A stretch of DNA of 21,977 nt. Origin: an uncultured Bacteroidales bacterium. Its GTDB lineage: Bacteria > Bacteroidota > Bacteroidia > Bacteroidales > WCHB1-69. The position numbers and the translations under genes were made by a program. Below the pieces are notes generated by a model that ran no database searches, had not been told where the DNA came from, and saw nothing but the letters and a program-made list of their open reading frames with translations. This document shows, piece by piece, positions 7,501-15,570 of this stretch (positions are counted from its first letter, which is position 1; the number at the start of each line of letters is the position of its first letter). The stretch covers positions 1 through 21,977 of the forward strand of contig CALDIA010000193.1 of the NCBI GenBank assembly GCA_937901455.1, in the 5' to 3' direction.

Positions 7501-7540
7501 AAAAAAAACGGAGAAAAATAGTCCCATCTATTTTCTCCGT
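7501..7540 (-). terminator. Intrinsic terminator downstream of tsf
   Basis: Minus strand ACGGAGAAAAUAG, a GAUGGGA-type loop, then CUAUUUUUCUCCGU and eight U. It is about 150 bases beyond the tsf stop and right before the promoter of the T9SS cargo gene, so it closes the ribosomal operon transcript. The stem has a one-base bulge. Confidence 0.8.
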
Positions 7541-7625
7541 CCTATCATCCCCGTCCTTAGGTAACACTTCCAATATGACCGGTTCAGACTACGATTAGTG
7601 ATATCTTTGACTCTTTACATAATTA

Positions 7626-7653
7626 AGCGGGAATGGCTGACGCCATTCCCGCT
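7626..7653 (-). terminator. Strong hairpin immediately after tsf
   Basis: A perfect 12-bp inverted repeat AGCGGGAATGGC/GCCATTCCCGCT with a 4-nt loop, beginning 34 bases after the tsf stop codon. The following minus-strand bases (TTAATTATG) lack a real U tract. It may be a weak terminator or an mRNA 3'-end stabiliser, with the second hairpin at 7501-7540 ending transcription. Confidence 0.6.
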
Positions 7654-7687
7654 CCTAAAATTTTCAGGCTTTCAGGCTAACGATGAA

Positions 7688-8695
7688 TTACTCACCAATT
7701 TGACGGCGGATGAAAGCGGTGCACTCCAGTGCTTTGTCATTGGCATGGATGTAGTCGCGCACATTTTGTTTGCCGTCGCCGCCCATCACGAGGATTTGGT
7801 ACATCAGGGTGCTCTCCTTGAAGAATTTCACCAGACGACCTTGGGCGATCTGTTGGATTTGGGCCTCATTGAGGTTAGCGGCCTTATTGGCAGCTTCTTC
7901 TTCTTTGATCTTGCGAGCCATATTAGCTTGCTCTTCGGTAATCCAACCCTTAGCCATGTTGGAGTTGATATGGTCCTCGCTGTCAACGTGAGCGGGGTTG
8001 ATGCCAGCTTTGTTCAGAGCGGCATCAACGGCTTTGTTGATGAGCTCGATACGGGTCTTCTCCACGGCCACGGCGAGTTCTCTGTCTTTCACCTCTTGCG
8101 GAATGACGGTTTCGTCAAGTGCGAGCGGGTTCATTGCGGTGATGTGCAGGGCCACGTTATGAGCGACGCCCTTGGCATTCTCATCGTTCTTGTTGAAGCC
8201 CACGAGGGTAGCCTTGTGATTGCCCATGTGGTTGTAAGCCTCCACGTAGGGAGCTTCCAGGGTGTCGTAGTGAGGAAGTTCGATTTTCTCACCGGTCTTG
8301 CCAGTCAGCTCGGTCAGCTTCTCGGTCACGGTCATGCCGCCCATATCCATAGCCAGAAGTTCGTCGCGGGTATTGATGTTAGCGGCCATGGCTTTGTCGA
8401 GCATGGTGTCCACGAAAGTCATGAACTCGTCGCCCTTAGCCACGAAGTCTGTCTCGCAAGCCACTAAGAGCATGAAGCCCTTTGTATGGTCAGCGTTGGT
8501 CTTGGCGATCAGGCGGCCCTCATTGGACTCGCGGTCGGCACGTTTGGCGGCCACTTTCTGACCTTTTTTACGGAGGATATCGATGGCTTTCTCAAAATCG
8601 CCTTCAGCTTCAACCAGAGCTTTCTTGCAGTCCATCATACCGATACCGGTCTGTTGTCTCAATTTATTTACATCAGCAGCTGTAATTGTTGCCAT
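7688..8695 (-). CDS. tsf: Translation elongation factor Ts
   Basis: 335 aa, typical for Bacteroidetes EF-Ts, which is longer than the E. coli 283 aa. It regenerates EF-Tu-GTP by expelling GDP. The N-terminal UBA-like domain spans residues 1-50 with TGIGMMDCKKAL at 16-27. The TDFVA motif (82-86), which inserts into the EF-Tu nucleotide site, is intact. Two core subdomains follow; the region around 220-290 (KVDAALNKAGIN, ITEEQANMARKIKEEEAANK) carries the coiled-coil-like insertion. It lies 27 bases after rpsB, the near-universal pairing, and is the last gene of the ribosomal cluster. Confidence 0.97.
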   Translation of the reverse strand: MATITAADVNKLRQQTGIGMMDCKKALVEAEGDFEKAIDILRKKGQKVAAKRADRESNEGRLIAKTNADHTKGFMLLVACETDFVAKGDEFMTFVDTMLDKAMAANINTRDELLAMDMGGMTVTEKLTELTGKTGEKIELPHYDTLEAPYVEAYNHMGNHKATLVGFNKNDENAKGVAHNVALHITAMNPLALDETVIPQEVKDRELAVAVEKTRIELINKAVDAALNKAGINPAHVDSEDHINSNMAKGWITEEQANMARKIKEEEAANKAANLNEAQIQQIAQGRLVKFFKESTLMYQILVMGGDGKQNVRDYIHANDKALECTAFIRRQIGE

Positions 8696-8722
8696 AATTT
8701 CAATTTTTAACAGGTTAATAAA

Positions 8723-9526
8723 TTATTTTGCAGAGATTCTTCTTCTCTTGCCCTCTTTCTGAGCGGGAGCCTCTTCATTGGACTCGGCCTCTGTATTCTC
8801 TTCGGCCTCCTCCATAACGGGTTGTGCATCCTTGTTCATCTCACGCTCGTTGAGGCCTTCGCGAATGGCTTCGCACACGGCCTTGAGGATGACGGCTATA
8901 GACTTGGAGGCGTCATCGTTGGCGGGAATCGGGAAATCCACAGAGTTAGGGTTTGTATTGGTATCCACGATAGCGAAGGTCGGGATAGCCAGTTTGCGGG
9001 CCTCTGCCAAAGCAATATGTTCCTTCATCAAGTCCACGATGAACACGGCAGCAGGAAGACGGTTCAGGTCGGCGATGGAGCCCAAGTTCTTCTCCAACTT
9101 GGCGCGTTCACGTTGGATTTGGAGGCGTTCACGCTTGGAGATGTTGTTGAATTGGGAGCTCTCGATCAGACGGTCGATGTCGCTCATTTTCTTCACGGCC
9201 TTGCGGATGGTGAAGAAGTTGGTCAGCATACCGCCAGGCCAACGCTCGGTCACGTAGGGCATACCTACTTCCTTGACCATGGTGGCTACGGTTTCCTTAG
9301 CCTGTTTCTTGGTGGCTACAAACAAGATCTTACGGCCAGAACGGGCAATCTGCTTGGCAGCAGCGCAAGCTTCATCCAGTTTGTCCATCGTCTTGTAAAG
9401 GTCGATAATGTGGATGCCATTCTTCTCCATGAAGATATAAGGAGCCATGGCGGGGTTCCACTTTCTCTTGAGGTGTCCAAAATGACAACCTGCTTCTAAT
9501 AATTCTTCGAATTGTACTCTTGACAT
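8723..9526 (-). CDS. rpsB: 30S ribosomal protein S2
   Basis: 267 aa. S2 binds late to the 30S head-body junction and is needed for S1 docking. Signature blocks are LLEAGCHFGHLKRKWNP at 9-25, YIFMEKNGIHIIDLYKT at 30-46, the WPGGMLTNFFTIRKAVK helix, and VDTNTNPNSVDFPIPANDDA, which contains the S2 PROSITE region. After about residue 228 there is an acidic, low-complexity tail ending in a basic GKRRRISAK, a lineage extension beyond the E. coli core. A hairpin lies in the 99-base gap upstream (9559-9593). It is co-transcribed with tsf. Confidence 0.97.
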   Translation of the reverse strand: MSRVQFEELLEAGCHFGHLKRKWNPAMAPYIFMEKNGIHIIDLYKTMDKLDEACAAAKQIARSGRKILFVATKKQAKETVATMVKEVGMPYVTERWPGGMLTNFFTIRKAVKKMSDIDRLIESSQFNNISKRERLQIQRERAKLEKNLGSIADLNRLPAAVFIVDLMKEHIALAEARKLAIPTFAIVDTNTNPNSVDFPIPANDDASKSIAVILKAVCEAIREGLNEREMNKDAQPVMEEAEENTEAESNEEAPAQKEGKRRRISAK

Positions 9527-9558
9527 TTTTTTATTGATTTGTTTACGTTCTTAAAAGC

Positions 9559-9593
9559 AACCATGGAGTAGTCCGCAAAGAATCTCCATAGTT
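9559..9593 (-). promoter_or_regulatory. Leader hairpin upstream of rpsB
   Basis: Minus strand AACUAUGGAG and CUCCAUGGUU pair over 10 bp (one G-U) around a 15-base loop, ending 32 bases before the rpsB ATG. It fills much of the 99-base rpsI-rpsB gap. S2 autoregulates rpsB-tsf through the leader in other bacteria, so an autogenous control element is possible. A fortuitous fold or processing site is the alternative. Confidence 0.45.
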
Positions 9594-9625
9594 TCGATAC
9601 TAAACATTTGATTGTATTCCAAAGA

Positions 9626-10012
9626 CTAACGTTTGCTGAATTGGAATCTCTTACGGGCTTTGGGTTGGCCAGGTTTCTTACGTTCAACCATACGCGGGTC
9701 GCGGCGCAGAAAGCCTTGGGTCTTCATTGCGGAACGAAGCTCGGGATTGATTTCCACCAACGCTTTGGCAATAGCCATACGGAGAGCCTCAGCCTGACCG
9801 GTAACACCACCGCCGTCAAGATGAGCCTTTACGTCGTACTGACCCATCAGTTGGGCAACTTGGAACGGTTGTTCTACTTTATATTGTAAAGTAGGCACGC
9901 TGAAATACTCTTTATAATCGCGGTTGTTGACCACGATTTTACCACTACCTGCCTGCATGTACAAGCGGGCAACTGCGGTTTTTCTTCTGCCTAATGTATT
10001 GATTACTTCCAT
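9626..10012 (-). CDS. rpsI: 30S ribosomal protein S9
   Basis: 128 aa, normal length. It begins with the conserved NTLGRRKTAVARLYMQAGSG and carries the GGGVTGQAEALRMAIAKAL helix block at about 67-85. It ends with the basic tail (KARKRFQFSKR) whose final Ser-Lys-Arg reaches the P-site tRNA on the ribosome. It starts 2 bases after rplM, the universal rplM-rpsI pairing, and the two are certainly translated from one message. Confidence 0.97.
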   Translation of the reverse strand: MEVINTLGRRKTAVARLYMQAGSGKIVVNNRDYKEYFSVPTLQYKVEQPFQVAQLMGQYDVKAHLDGGGVTGQAEALRMAIAKALVEINPELRSAMKTQGFLRRDPRMVERKKPGQPKARKRFQFSKR

Positions 10013-10014
10013 TG

Positions 10015-10476
10015 TTATTTGATATCGTTAATGTTAATTACTCTAGGTTTGGGATCTTGATTCTCATGTTTGTGGTTCGGTCCCACGTACACATGAAGAT
10101 GACGGAACATTTCCGCACCAAGCTTGTTCTTCGGCAGCATTCCCTTCACAGCGTGCTCAATGATACGCTCCGGGTATTTACGCATGAAATCTTTAGGAGT
10201 GGCAAAACGCTGACCGCCAGGATAGGTTGTATGGTGCACATACACTTTGTCCGTCCACTTCTTGCCCGTGAACTTCACCTTCTCAGCATTGATAATAACC
10301 ACCTCATCACCGCAAAAATATGACGGTGTGTAATAGGTTTTGTGCTTTCCTTTCAAAATACGGGCAACAGTAGTAGCCAAACGACCAACCACCAGCTCCT
10401 GGGCATCAATAACGAGCCACTCTTTCTTGACGATGTCTTTGTTCGCCGAAATTGTTTTGTAACTTACAGCATCCAT
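10015..10476 (-). CDS. rplM: 50S ribosomal protein L13
   Basis: 153 aa, slightly longer than E. coli L13 (142) through N- and C-terminal extensions. The core shows WLVIDAQELVVGRLATTVAR at 20-39, GKHKTYYTP, the GDEVVIINAEKVKFTGKKW block, and VKGMLPKNKLGAEMFRHLHVY, the L13 signature region. L13 is an early assembly protein of the 50S subunit. It is the first gene of the rplM-rpsI-rpsB-tsf cluster, with a consensus promoter 110 bases upstream and a leader hairpin just before the start. Confidence 0.97.
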   Translation of the reverse strand: MDAVSYKTISANKDIVKKEWLVIDAQELVVGRLATTVARILKGKHKTYYTPSYFCGDEVVIINAEKVKFTGKKWTDKVYVHHTTYPGGQRFATPKDFMRKYPERIIEHAVKGMLPKNKLGAEMFRHLHVYVGPNHKHENQDPKPRVININDIK

Positions 10477-10498
10477 TTTAACTTTCTTCTTTTTTTGC

Positions 10499-10524
10499 GA
10501 GAGATGTCTTCACCCACATCCCTC
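10499..10524 (-). promoter_or_regulatory. Leader hairpin just upstream of rplM
   Basis: Minus strand GAGGGAUGU pairs with ACAUCUCUC over 9 bp (one G-U) around an 8-base GGGUGAAG loop. It ends 22 bases before the rplM ATG, followed by an A-rich tract. There is no U tract, so it is not a terminator. Its place fits a ribosomal-protein autoregulation element, but no known L13 leader consensus could be checked here. Confidence 0.45.
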
Positions 10525-10586
10525 CAGTTTTTAATTAATTCCTTTAGCTAACATTAAGGACAATAATCGGTTCTATTTTAAGCGTG

Positions 10587-10616
10587 CAAAAATACACTTT
10601 TTTCTTTTTCAAACAA
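10587..10616 (-). promoter_or_regulatory. Promoter of the rplM-rpsI-rpsB-tsf operon
   Basis: Minus strand TTG (10614-10616), exactly 19 bases, then TATTTTTG (10587-10594): the best-spaced -33/-7 pair in the window. It gives a leader of roughly 100 nt before rplM. Confidence 0.82.
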
Positions 10617-10696
10617 CCCCCGCCTCTGCATTTTTCCATATCCATATTGAAGCTGTAAATCAGTCGTTTACGAATCAAAGCCTCTTACTTCCTCAT

Positions 10697-10743
10697 AAAA
10701 AAATTGGCAAAACTCGGAGAATAATCTCTTAACTTTTGCCAAA
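10697..10743 (-). terminator. Intrinsic terminator of htpG
   Basis: Minus strand UUGGCAAAA...UUUUGCCAA, with an inner GAGA/UCUC stem in the loop, followed by seven U. It is 56 bases past the htpG stop. Confidence 0.85.
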
Positions 10744-10798
10744 ATGTGCTTGAATATATACTAAACTATAACCCCCTACGGGTTGGTGGATTACATAT

Positions 10799-12721
10799 CT
10801 ACTGACCACTATCAGCCTTCATCATATCGAAGCTTCGCTTTACAAACTCGCTCAGTTTTTCGCCAGTGAGAATATTCTGAGACAGTAGGGCCAAGTCCAC
10901 CATCTGTTGAATCAGTTGGTTGCGTTTATCCTCTTCAGGTTCCTCCATCAATTTTGCCGCTAAGGGATGGTTGCCGTTAACCACGAGGTTGTAGTGTTCA
11001 AAACCGCCGTAGAAGCTCTGCTGTCCCGACACTTTCTCCATATCCTTGAATCGACGCATGAACTCGTTTTGGGTAATCATCACGGGCAGGTCGGTCTCGC
11101 TCATGGCATCCACCATAACCGTGAATTTCTGCGCGTCCACATTCTTGTCGAAATACTCTTTAAGTGTTTTCTTCTGATCATCGGAGAGTTTGGAAACCAT
11201 CTCCTCATCACTCTTCTCAATCAGTTTGTCCACAATATCTGCATCCACACGGGTAAAACGGGTCTTCTCCATTTTCTGTTCCAACATATTGATGAAGTGG
11301 GTATCCAAAAAACCGTCCATAAGCAATATATCATAGCCATGTTCCTTGGCTGCCTGCACATACAAATGTTGTTCATCGGTGTTGGAAGCATAGAGAAAGA
11401 CCACTTGGTCATCTTTATTAGTCTGTAGTGCCGACGCCATATTCCGATACTCTTCAAATGTATAATACTTACCCTCTGTATTCTTCAGCAAGTAGAAATC
11501 CTTGATTTTGTCGTAGAACTTCTCGTCGGTCAGGGAGCCGTACTCCATAAAGACCTTCAATTCATCCCACTTCTTCTCAAAGTCTTCGCGGTTTTCCTTG
11601 AACATACTCTCCAATTTCTCAGCCACTTTCTTACTGATATAGGTAGATATTTTCTTCACGTTGGCATCCGACTGCAGATAGGATCGGGACACGTTAAGCG
11701 GAATATCGGGCGAATCAATCACACCGTGCAACAGGGTCATGAACTCGGGAATCACGCCCTCCAGTTCGTCGGTGATATAGACTTGGTTGCAGTACAGTTG
11801 CACCCTATTCTTGCGCAGATCGAGCTGGTTCTTGACTTTAGGAAAGTAGAGTACACCTGTCAGGTTGAAAGGATAGTCCACGTTAAGGTGAATTTGGAAC
11901 ATGGGTTCTTCCATATTCATAGGATAGAGTTTGTGGTAGAATTCCTTGTAGTCGTCATCGCTCAATGACGAAGGGGCTTTCTGCCAGATGGGTTCCGTGT
12001 CGTTGATAATGCGGGGCACTTGCACCGAAACCTCCTTGGGTTCCTCTTTGTTCTCGCCATTGGCATCAGATTCTTCTACTTTCTCAGGTTTCACCCACTC
12101 GGTCTTAGTACCGCACTCTATAGGAATGGGTAAAAAGCGGCAATACTTGTTAAGCAGTTCCACAATCTTGGGTTCTTCCAAAAACTCCTGAACATCATCA
12201 GCAATGTGGAGTACAATCTCCGTTCCGCGGTCTTCCTTGTCGATTGGCTCTATGGTGAACTCCGGAGAACCGTCGCAATGCCAGCGCACAGCTTCGGAAC
12301 CCGGCAGGTATGACTTGGTCAGAATTTCCACCTCATCGGCCACCATAAAGGAGGAGTAGAAGCCCAGCCCAAAATGGCCAATTATGTTGGCAGCATCGTT
12401 GCCCTTATATTTGGAAAGGAAATCCTCCGCGCCTGAGAAGGCTATCTGGTTGATGTATTTGTCCACCTCTTCGGCAGTCATGCCCAGTCCGCGGTCAATC
12501 ACCCGGATGGTCTTTTCATCCTTGTTCACCTTCACCTTGATGGTCAGGTCTCCCAACTCACCCTCAAAAGCACCACGTGTTGACAATGTCTTCAATTTCT
12601 GGGTGGCATCCACGGCGTTGGAAACTATCTCCCTGAGAAATATCTCATGATCTGAGTATAAGAACTTCTTGATTACCGGAAAAATATTCTCGGTTTGTAC
12701 ATTAATCTTACCTGTTTGCAT
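10799..12721 (-). CDS. htpG: Molecular chaperone HtpG (bacterial Hsp90)
   Basis: 640 aa, close to E. coli HtpG (624). It is an ATP-driven homodimeric chaperone in the cytosol that remodels client proteins with the DnaK system. The GHKL ATPase domain occupies residues 1-215: E31 and N35 in REIVSNAVDAT, DRGLGM at 76-81 (the G1 box), and GHFGLGFYSSF at 115-125. The middle domain carries FPKVKNQLDLRKNRVQLYCN and the RSYLQSD loop with the ATP-contacting Arg. The C-terminal dimerisation domain ends in a polar tail. A charged linker (about residues 215-233, EESDANGENKEEPKEVS) joins the N and middle domains. There is no MEEVD tail, as expected in bacteria. It follows clpB but is split from it by a terminator. 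Confidence 0.97.
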   Translation of the reverse strand: MQTGKINVQTENIFPVIKKFLYSDHEIFLREIVSNAVDATQKLKTLSTRGAFEGELGDLTIKVKVNKDEKTIRVIDRGLGMTAEEVDKYINQIAFSGAEDFLSKYKGNDAANIIGHFGLGFYSSFMVADEVEILTKSYLPGSEAVRWHCDGSPEFTIEPIDKEDRGTEIVLHIADDVQEFLEEPKIVELLNKYCRFLPIPIECGTKTEWVKPEKVEESDANGENKEEPKEVSVQVPRIINDTEPIWQKAPSSLSDDDYKEFYHKLYPMNMEEPMFQIHLNVDYPFNLTGVLYFPKVKNQLDLRKNRVQLYCNQVYITDELEGVIPEFMTLLHGVIDSPDIPLNVSRSYLQSDANVKKISTYISKKVAEKLESMFKENREDFEKKWDELKVFMEYGSLTDEKFYDKIKDFYLLKNTEGKYYTFEEYRNMASALQTNKDDQVVFLYASNTDEQHLYVQAAKEHGYDILLMDGFLDTHFINMLEQKMEKTRFTRVDADIVDKLIEKSDEEMVSKLSDDQKKTLKEYFDKNVDAQKFTVMVDAMSETDLPVMITQNEFMRRFKDMEKVSGQQSFYGGFEHYNLVVNGNHPLAAKLMEEPEEDKRNQLIQQMVDLALLSQNILTGEKLSEFVKRSFDMMKADSGQ

Positions 12722-12780
12722 ATCTATAATTATTAAAATTTCAAAAAACGGTTAAAACAATACAAACTTTATGCCAAAAG

Positions 12781-12818
12781 AAAAAAAATACAGGGCACAC
12801 TCCATATACCCTGTATTT
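12781..12818 (-). terminator. Intrinsic terminator of clpB
   Basis: Minus strand AAAUACAGGG...CCCUGUAUUU, a perfect 10-bp stem, running into eight U. It starts 10 bases after the clpB stop codon and separates clpB from htpG. Confidence 0.88.
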
Positions 12819-12827
12819 CCAGACAAC

Positions 12828-15428
12828 TTATTTCTGATAGAAAACGAACTTGCCATCTTCAATAGAGTCCACCATAATGACACTGTCGGATTTGACATCT
12901 TCAGCCAGTATAATCTTGGACAATTCATTCATGATATATTTCTGGATGACGCGTTTGAGCGGGCGAGCACCGTACAATGGGTCGTAGCCCAGATTGGACA
13001 GCAAATCCATAGCATAGCGGGTGAATTCCACCTTGATATTGCGCTGTGACAGTAAGTCACCCAATTGCGAGATCTGCAGGTTGATGATTTCCTTGATCTC
13101 TTTCTTGGAGAGTGGCTGGAACATCACAATTTCATCGATACGATTCAAGAACTCGGGCTTCAGCGATTTCTTGAGCAGGTCAATCACTTCGGCCTTGGTG
13201 CGGTCAAAGACCTCCTCGTCGGTCAGGTTTGCGCGATCGGAATAATTCTCCTGGATGATATTGGAACCCAGGTTGGAGGTCATGATGATGATGGTGTTCT
13301 TGAAGTCGGCCAAACGGCCCTTATTGTCGGTCAGTCGTCCATCGTCAAGTACCTGTAGCAGCACGTTGAACACATCGGGATGCGCCTTTTCAATCTCATC
13401 AAAGAGAATGACGGAGTACGGTTTGCGGCGCACCTTCTCGGTCAGCTGACCGCCCTCGTCGTAACCCACGTATCCGGGAGGCGATCCGATAAGTCGGGAG
13501 ACGGAATGCGGTTCCTGGAACTCACTCATATCGAACCGGATAATAGCATCCTCCGTGTTAAACAGATACTCTGCCAGGGCCTTGGCCAATTCTGTCTTGC
13601 CAACACCAGTAGTGCCCATGAAGATGAAGGAACCGATAGGTCGTTTCGGGTCCTGGAGTCCGGCCCGGCTGCGTCGGATGGCGTTGGAAACGGCCGCGAT
13701 AGCCTCGTCTTGTCCCACTACCCTCTTGTGCAGTTCCGCCTCCAGGTTCAGCAGTTTGGACTTTTCGCTCTGCATCATTTTGCTGACGGGTATACCCGTC
13801 CAGCGGGCTACCACCTCAGCGACATCATCGGCGCCCACCTTTTCGTCAATCATGGCTTTGTCGCCTTGCAGCGCTTCGAGTTCTGCCTGTAGTTTCTGTA
13901 TCATATCCTCATCGTTCTTTATCAAACCATAGCGCAACTCGGCCACACGTCCGTAATTGCCTTGGCGTTCCTCATTCTGTGCTTCCAGTTTGTAAGTCTC
14001 TATCTCATCCTTGCAGTGCTGGATTTTGTCCATAATTTCCTTCTCGCTACGCCACTTGGTGGAGATGGCATTGCGCTTCTCCTGTAGTTCGGAGATGGTC
14101 TTGCTAAGTGCTTTCACCTTGTCATCATCGGCATTCTCTCGCTTGATGGCCTCTCGCTCGATCTCCAGCTGGCTGATCTTGTGTTCCACATCGTCCAGTT
14201 CCTCAGGCACAGAGTTGATTTCCAGTTTCAGTTTGGCCGCTGCCTCGTCAATCAGGTCAATAGCCTTGTCGGGCAGAAACCGGTCGCCGATATAACGCTG
14301 CGAGAGTTCGACGGCGGCGATAATGGCCTCATCAAGGATTTTAACCTGATGATGGTTTTCGTAACGCTCTTTCAGGCCACGCAGGATAGAGATAGCATTG
14401 TATTTGTCTGGTTCCTCGATACGGACAGGCTGAAAACGGCGTTCTAAGGCCTTGTCTTTCTCGAAGTACTTCTGATACTCATCGAGGGTAGTGGCGCCAA
14501 TAGAGCGCAGTTCGCCACGGGCGAGGGCAGGCTTCAAAATATTGGCGGCATCCATAGCCCCTTCTCCGGAGGCACCTGCCCCCACCAATGTGTGAATCTC
14601 GTCAATGAAGAGGATAATCTCGCCATCGGAGGCGATAACCTCGTTGATGACACTCTTGAGCCGTTCCTCGAACTCGCCTTTATACTTTGCTCCGGCGATC
14701 AGGGCTCCCATGTCAAGGGAGAAGATCTTCTTTGTCTTCAGGTTCTCGGGGATGTCGCCACTCACGAGTCGCTGCGCCAAGCCCTCCGCAATGGCGGTCT
14801 TGCCAACACCAGCCTCGCCAATAAGGATGGGGTTGTTCTTGGTTCTGCGCGAGAGAATCTGTAGCACACGGCGGATTTCCTCGTCACGACCAATAACCGG
14901 GTCTAGTTTACCATGACGGGCCATGTCATTGAGATTACGGGCATACTTGTTCAGGGCGTTGTAGGTATCCTCGTTGTTGGCACTATTGACTTTATTGCCC
15001 TTGTGCAACTCTTGGATGGCGCTCTTCAACCCCTTCTCGGTCATGCCGGCATCCTTCAAGATTTGGGAGCTCCGGTCATTGGCCATGAGCAGACCGTAGA
15101 GCAGGTGCTCCAGCGACACAAACTCATCTCCAGAGTCTTGGCAAAACAAGATGGCCTTCTGCAACGACTGCTGCACACCGCCACCGAGGTAGAATTCTCC
15201 ACCGGTGACTTTGGGCAGTCGGGCGATTTCTTTGTCCACCACGGCAGCCACCACCTTCGGGTCGCACTCCTGCTTGCGCATCAAGAACGGCACCACATTG
15301 TCGTCGATATCCAACATGGATTTCAGAATATGCAGATTCTCAATCTGCTGGTTTTGATTTCGCATCGCAATCATCTGCGCATTGGAAATCACTTCTTGAG
15401 TTTTAATTGTTAAATTATTTGGATTCAT
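12828..15428 (-). CDS. clpB: ATP-dependent disaggregase ClpB (Hsp100)
   Basis: 866 aa, full length. This hexameric cytosolic AAA+ machine threads aggregated proteins through its pore, working with DnaK. The Clp-N double repeat spans about 1-145. The first AAA+ module has Walker A GEAGVGKT at 204-211, Walker B with D276/E277 in LFIDEIHTL, and the pore loop KYKGEFEERL at 248-257. The ClpB-specific coiled-coil middle domain spans about 405-525 and binds DnaK. The second module has GTTGVGKT at 605-612, pore loop GYVGYDEGG at 652-660, and D677/E678 in LFDEIEKAHP. The C-terminal domain contains GARPLKRVIQ, whose Arg is sensor 2. There is no ClpP-binding IGL loop. A palindrome overlaps its likely promoter, suggesting stress control. 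Confidence 0.98.
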   Translation of the reverse strand: MNPNNLTIKTQEVISNAQMIAMRNQNQQIENLHILKSMLDIDDNVVPFLMRKQECDPKVVAAVVDKEIARLPKVTGGEFYLGGGVQQSLQKAILFCQDSGDEFVSLEHLLYGLLMANDRSSQILKDAGMTEKGLKSAIQELHKGNKVNSANNEDTYNALNKYARNLNDMARHGKLDPVIGRDEEIRRVLQILSRRTKNNPILIGEAGVGKTAIAEGLAQRLVSGDIPENLKTKKIFSLDMGALIAGAKYKGEFEERLKSVINEVIASDGEIILFIDEIHTLVGAGASGEGAMDAANILKPALARGELRSIGATTLDEYQKYFEKDKALERRFQPVRIEEPDKYNAISILRGLKERYENHHQVKILDEAIIAAVELSQRYIGDRFLPDKAIDLIDEAAAKLKLEINSVPEELDDVEHKISQLEIEREAIKRENADDDKVKALSKTISELQEKRNAISTKWRSEKEIMDKIQHCKDEIETYKLEAQNEERQGNYGRVAELRYGLIKNDEDMIQKLQAELEALQGDKAMIDEKVGADDVAEVVARWTGIPVSKMMQSEKSKLLNLEAELHKRVVGQDEAIAAVSNAIRRSRAGLQDPKRPIGSFIFMGTTGVGKTELAKALAEYLFNTEDAIIRFDMSEFQEPHSVSRLIGSPPGYVGYDEGGQLTEKVRRKPYSVILFDEIEKAHPDVFNVLLQVLDDGRLTDNKGRLADFKNTIIIMTSNLGSNIIQENYSDRANLTDEEVFDRTKAEVIDLLKKSLKPEFLNRIDEIVMFQPLSKKEIKEIINLQISQLGDLLSQRNIKVEFTRYAMDLLSNLGYDPLYGARPLKRVIQKYIMNELSKIILAEDVKSDSVIMVDSIEDGKFVFYQK

Positions 15429-15468
15429 ATACTATTCCTTTCATTATTAAAAAACATATCGACCTACG

Positions 15469-15508
15469 CAAGGATATTGCCAACGGCCGATATTATGACA
15501 AAATGTCA
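15469..15508 (-). promoter_or_regulatory. Probable clpB promoter with overlapping palindromic operator
   Basis: Minus strand TTG (15499-15501), 22 bases, then TATCCTTG (15469-15476; one mismatch to TAnnTTTG), about 40 bases before the clpB ATG. The perfect 5-3-5 palindrome TGACA-TTT-TGTCA at 15496-15508 overlaps the -33 position, as a repressor operator would. The regulator is not known from the sequence; no CIRCE (TTAGCACTC-N9-GAGTGCTAA) is present. Confidence 0.5.
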
Positions 15509-15570
15509 GTCGGACGGAAGGGCTCCGCCTATTGCAAGTGAACACTCTGTTTGGATGGATATGCCCTTGG

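Larger units (their letters stand above)
10477..10798. other. 322-bp gap between htpG and rplM
   Basis: It contains, in order of minus-strand transcription, the htpG 3' region with its terminator (10697-10743), the rplM promoter (10587-10616) and the rplM leader with a hairpin (10499-10524). I see no convincing small ORF on either strand. Confidence 0.8.

Noticed and set aside
7598..8467. 289-aa plus-strand frame opposite tsf
   Set aside because: It is the antisense shadow of a certain EF-Ts gene, and its composition mirrors the sense codons.
8822..9499. 225-aa plus-strand frame opposite rpsB
   Set aside because: Antisense shadow of S2 with no family features.
9496..9687. 63-aa minus-strand frame spanning the rpsI end and the rpsB start
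   Set aside because: It overlaps both ribosomal genes and the leader hairpin, and has no recognisable protein character.
10741..10798. Short AACCC/GGGTT inverted repeat just after htpG
   Set aside because: Only five base pairs and no U tract; the real terminator is the larger hairpin next to it.
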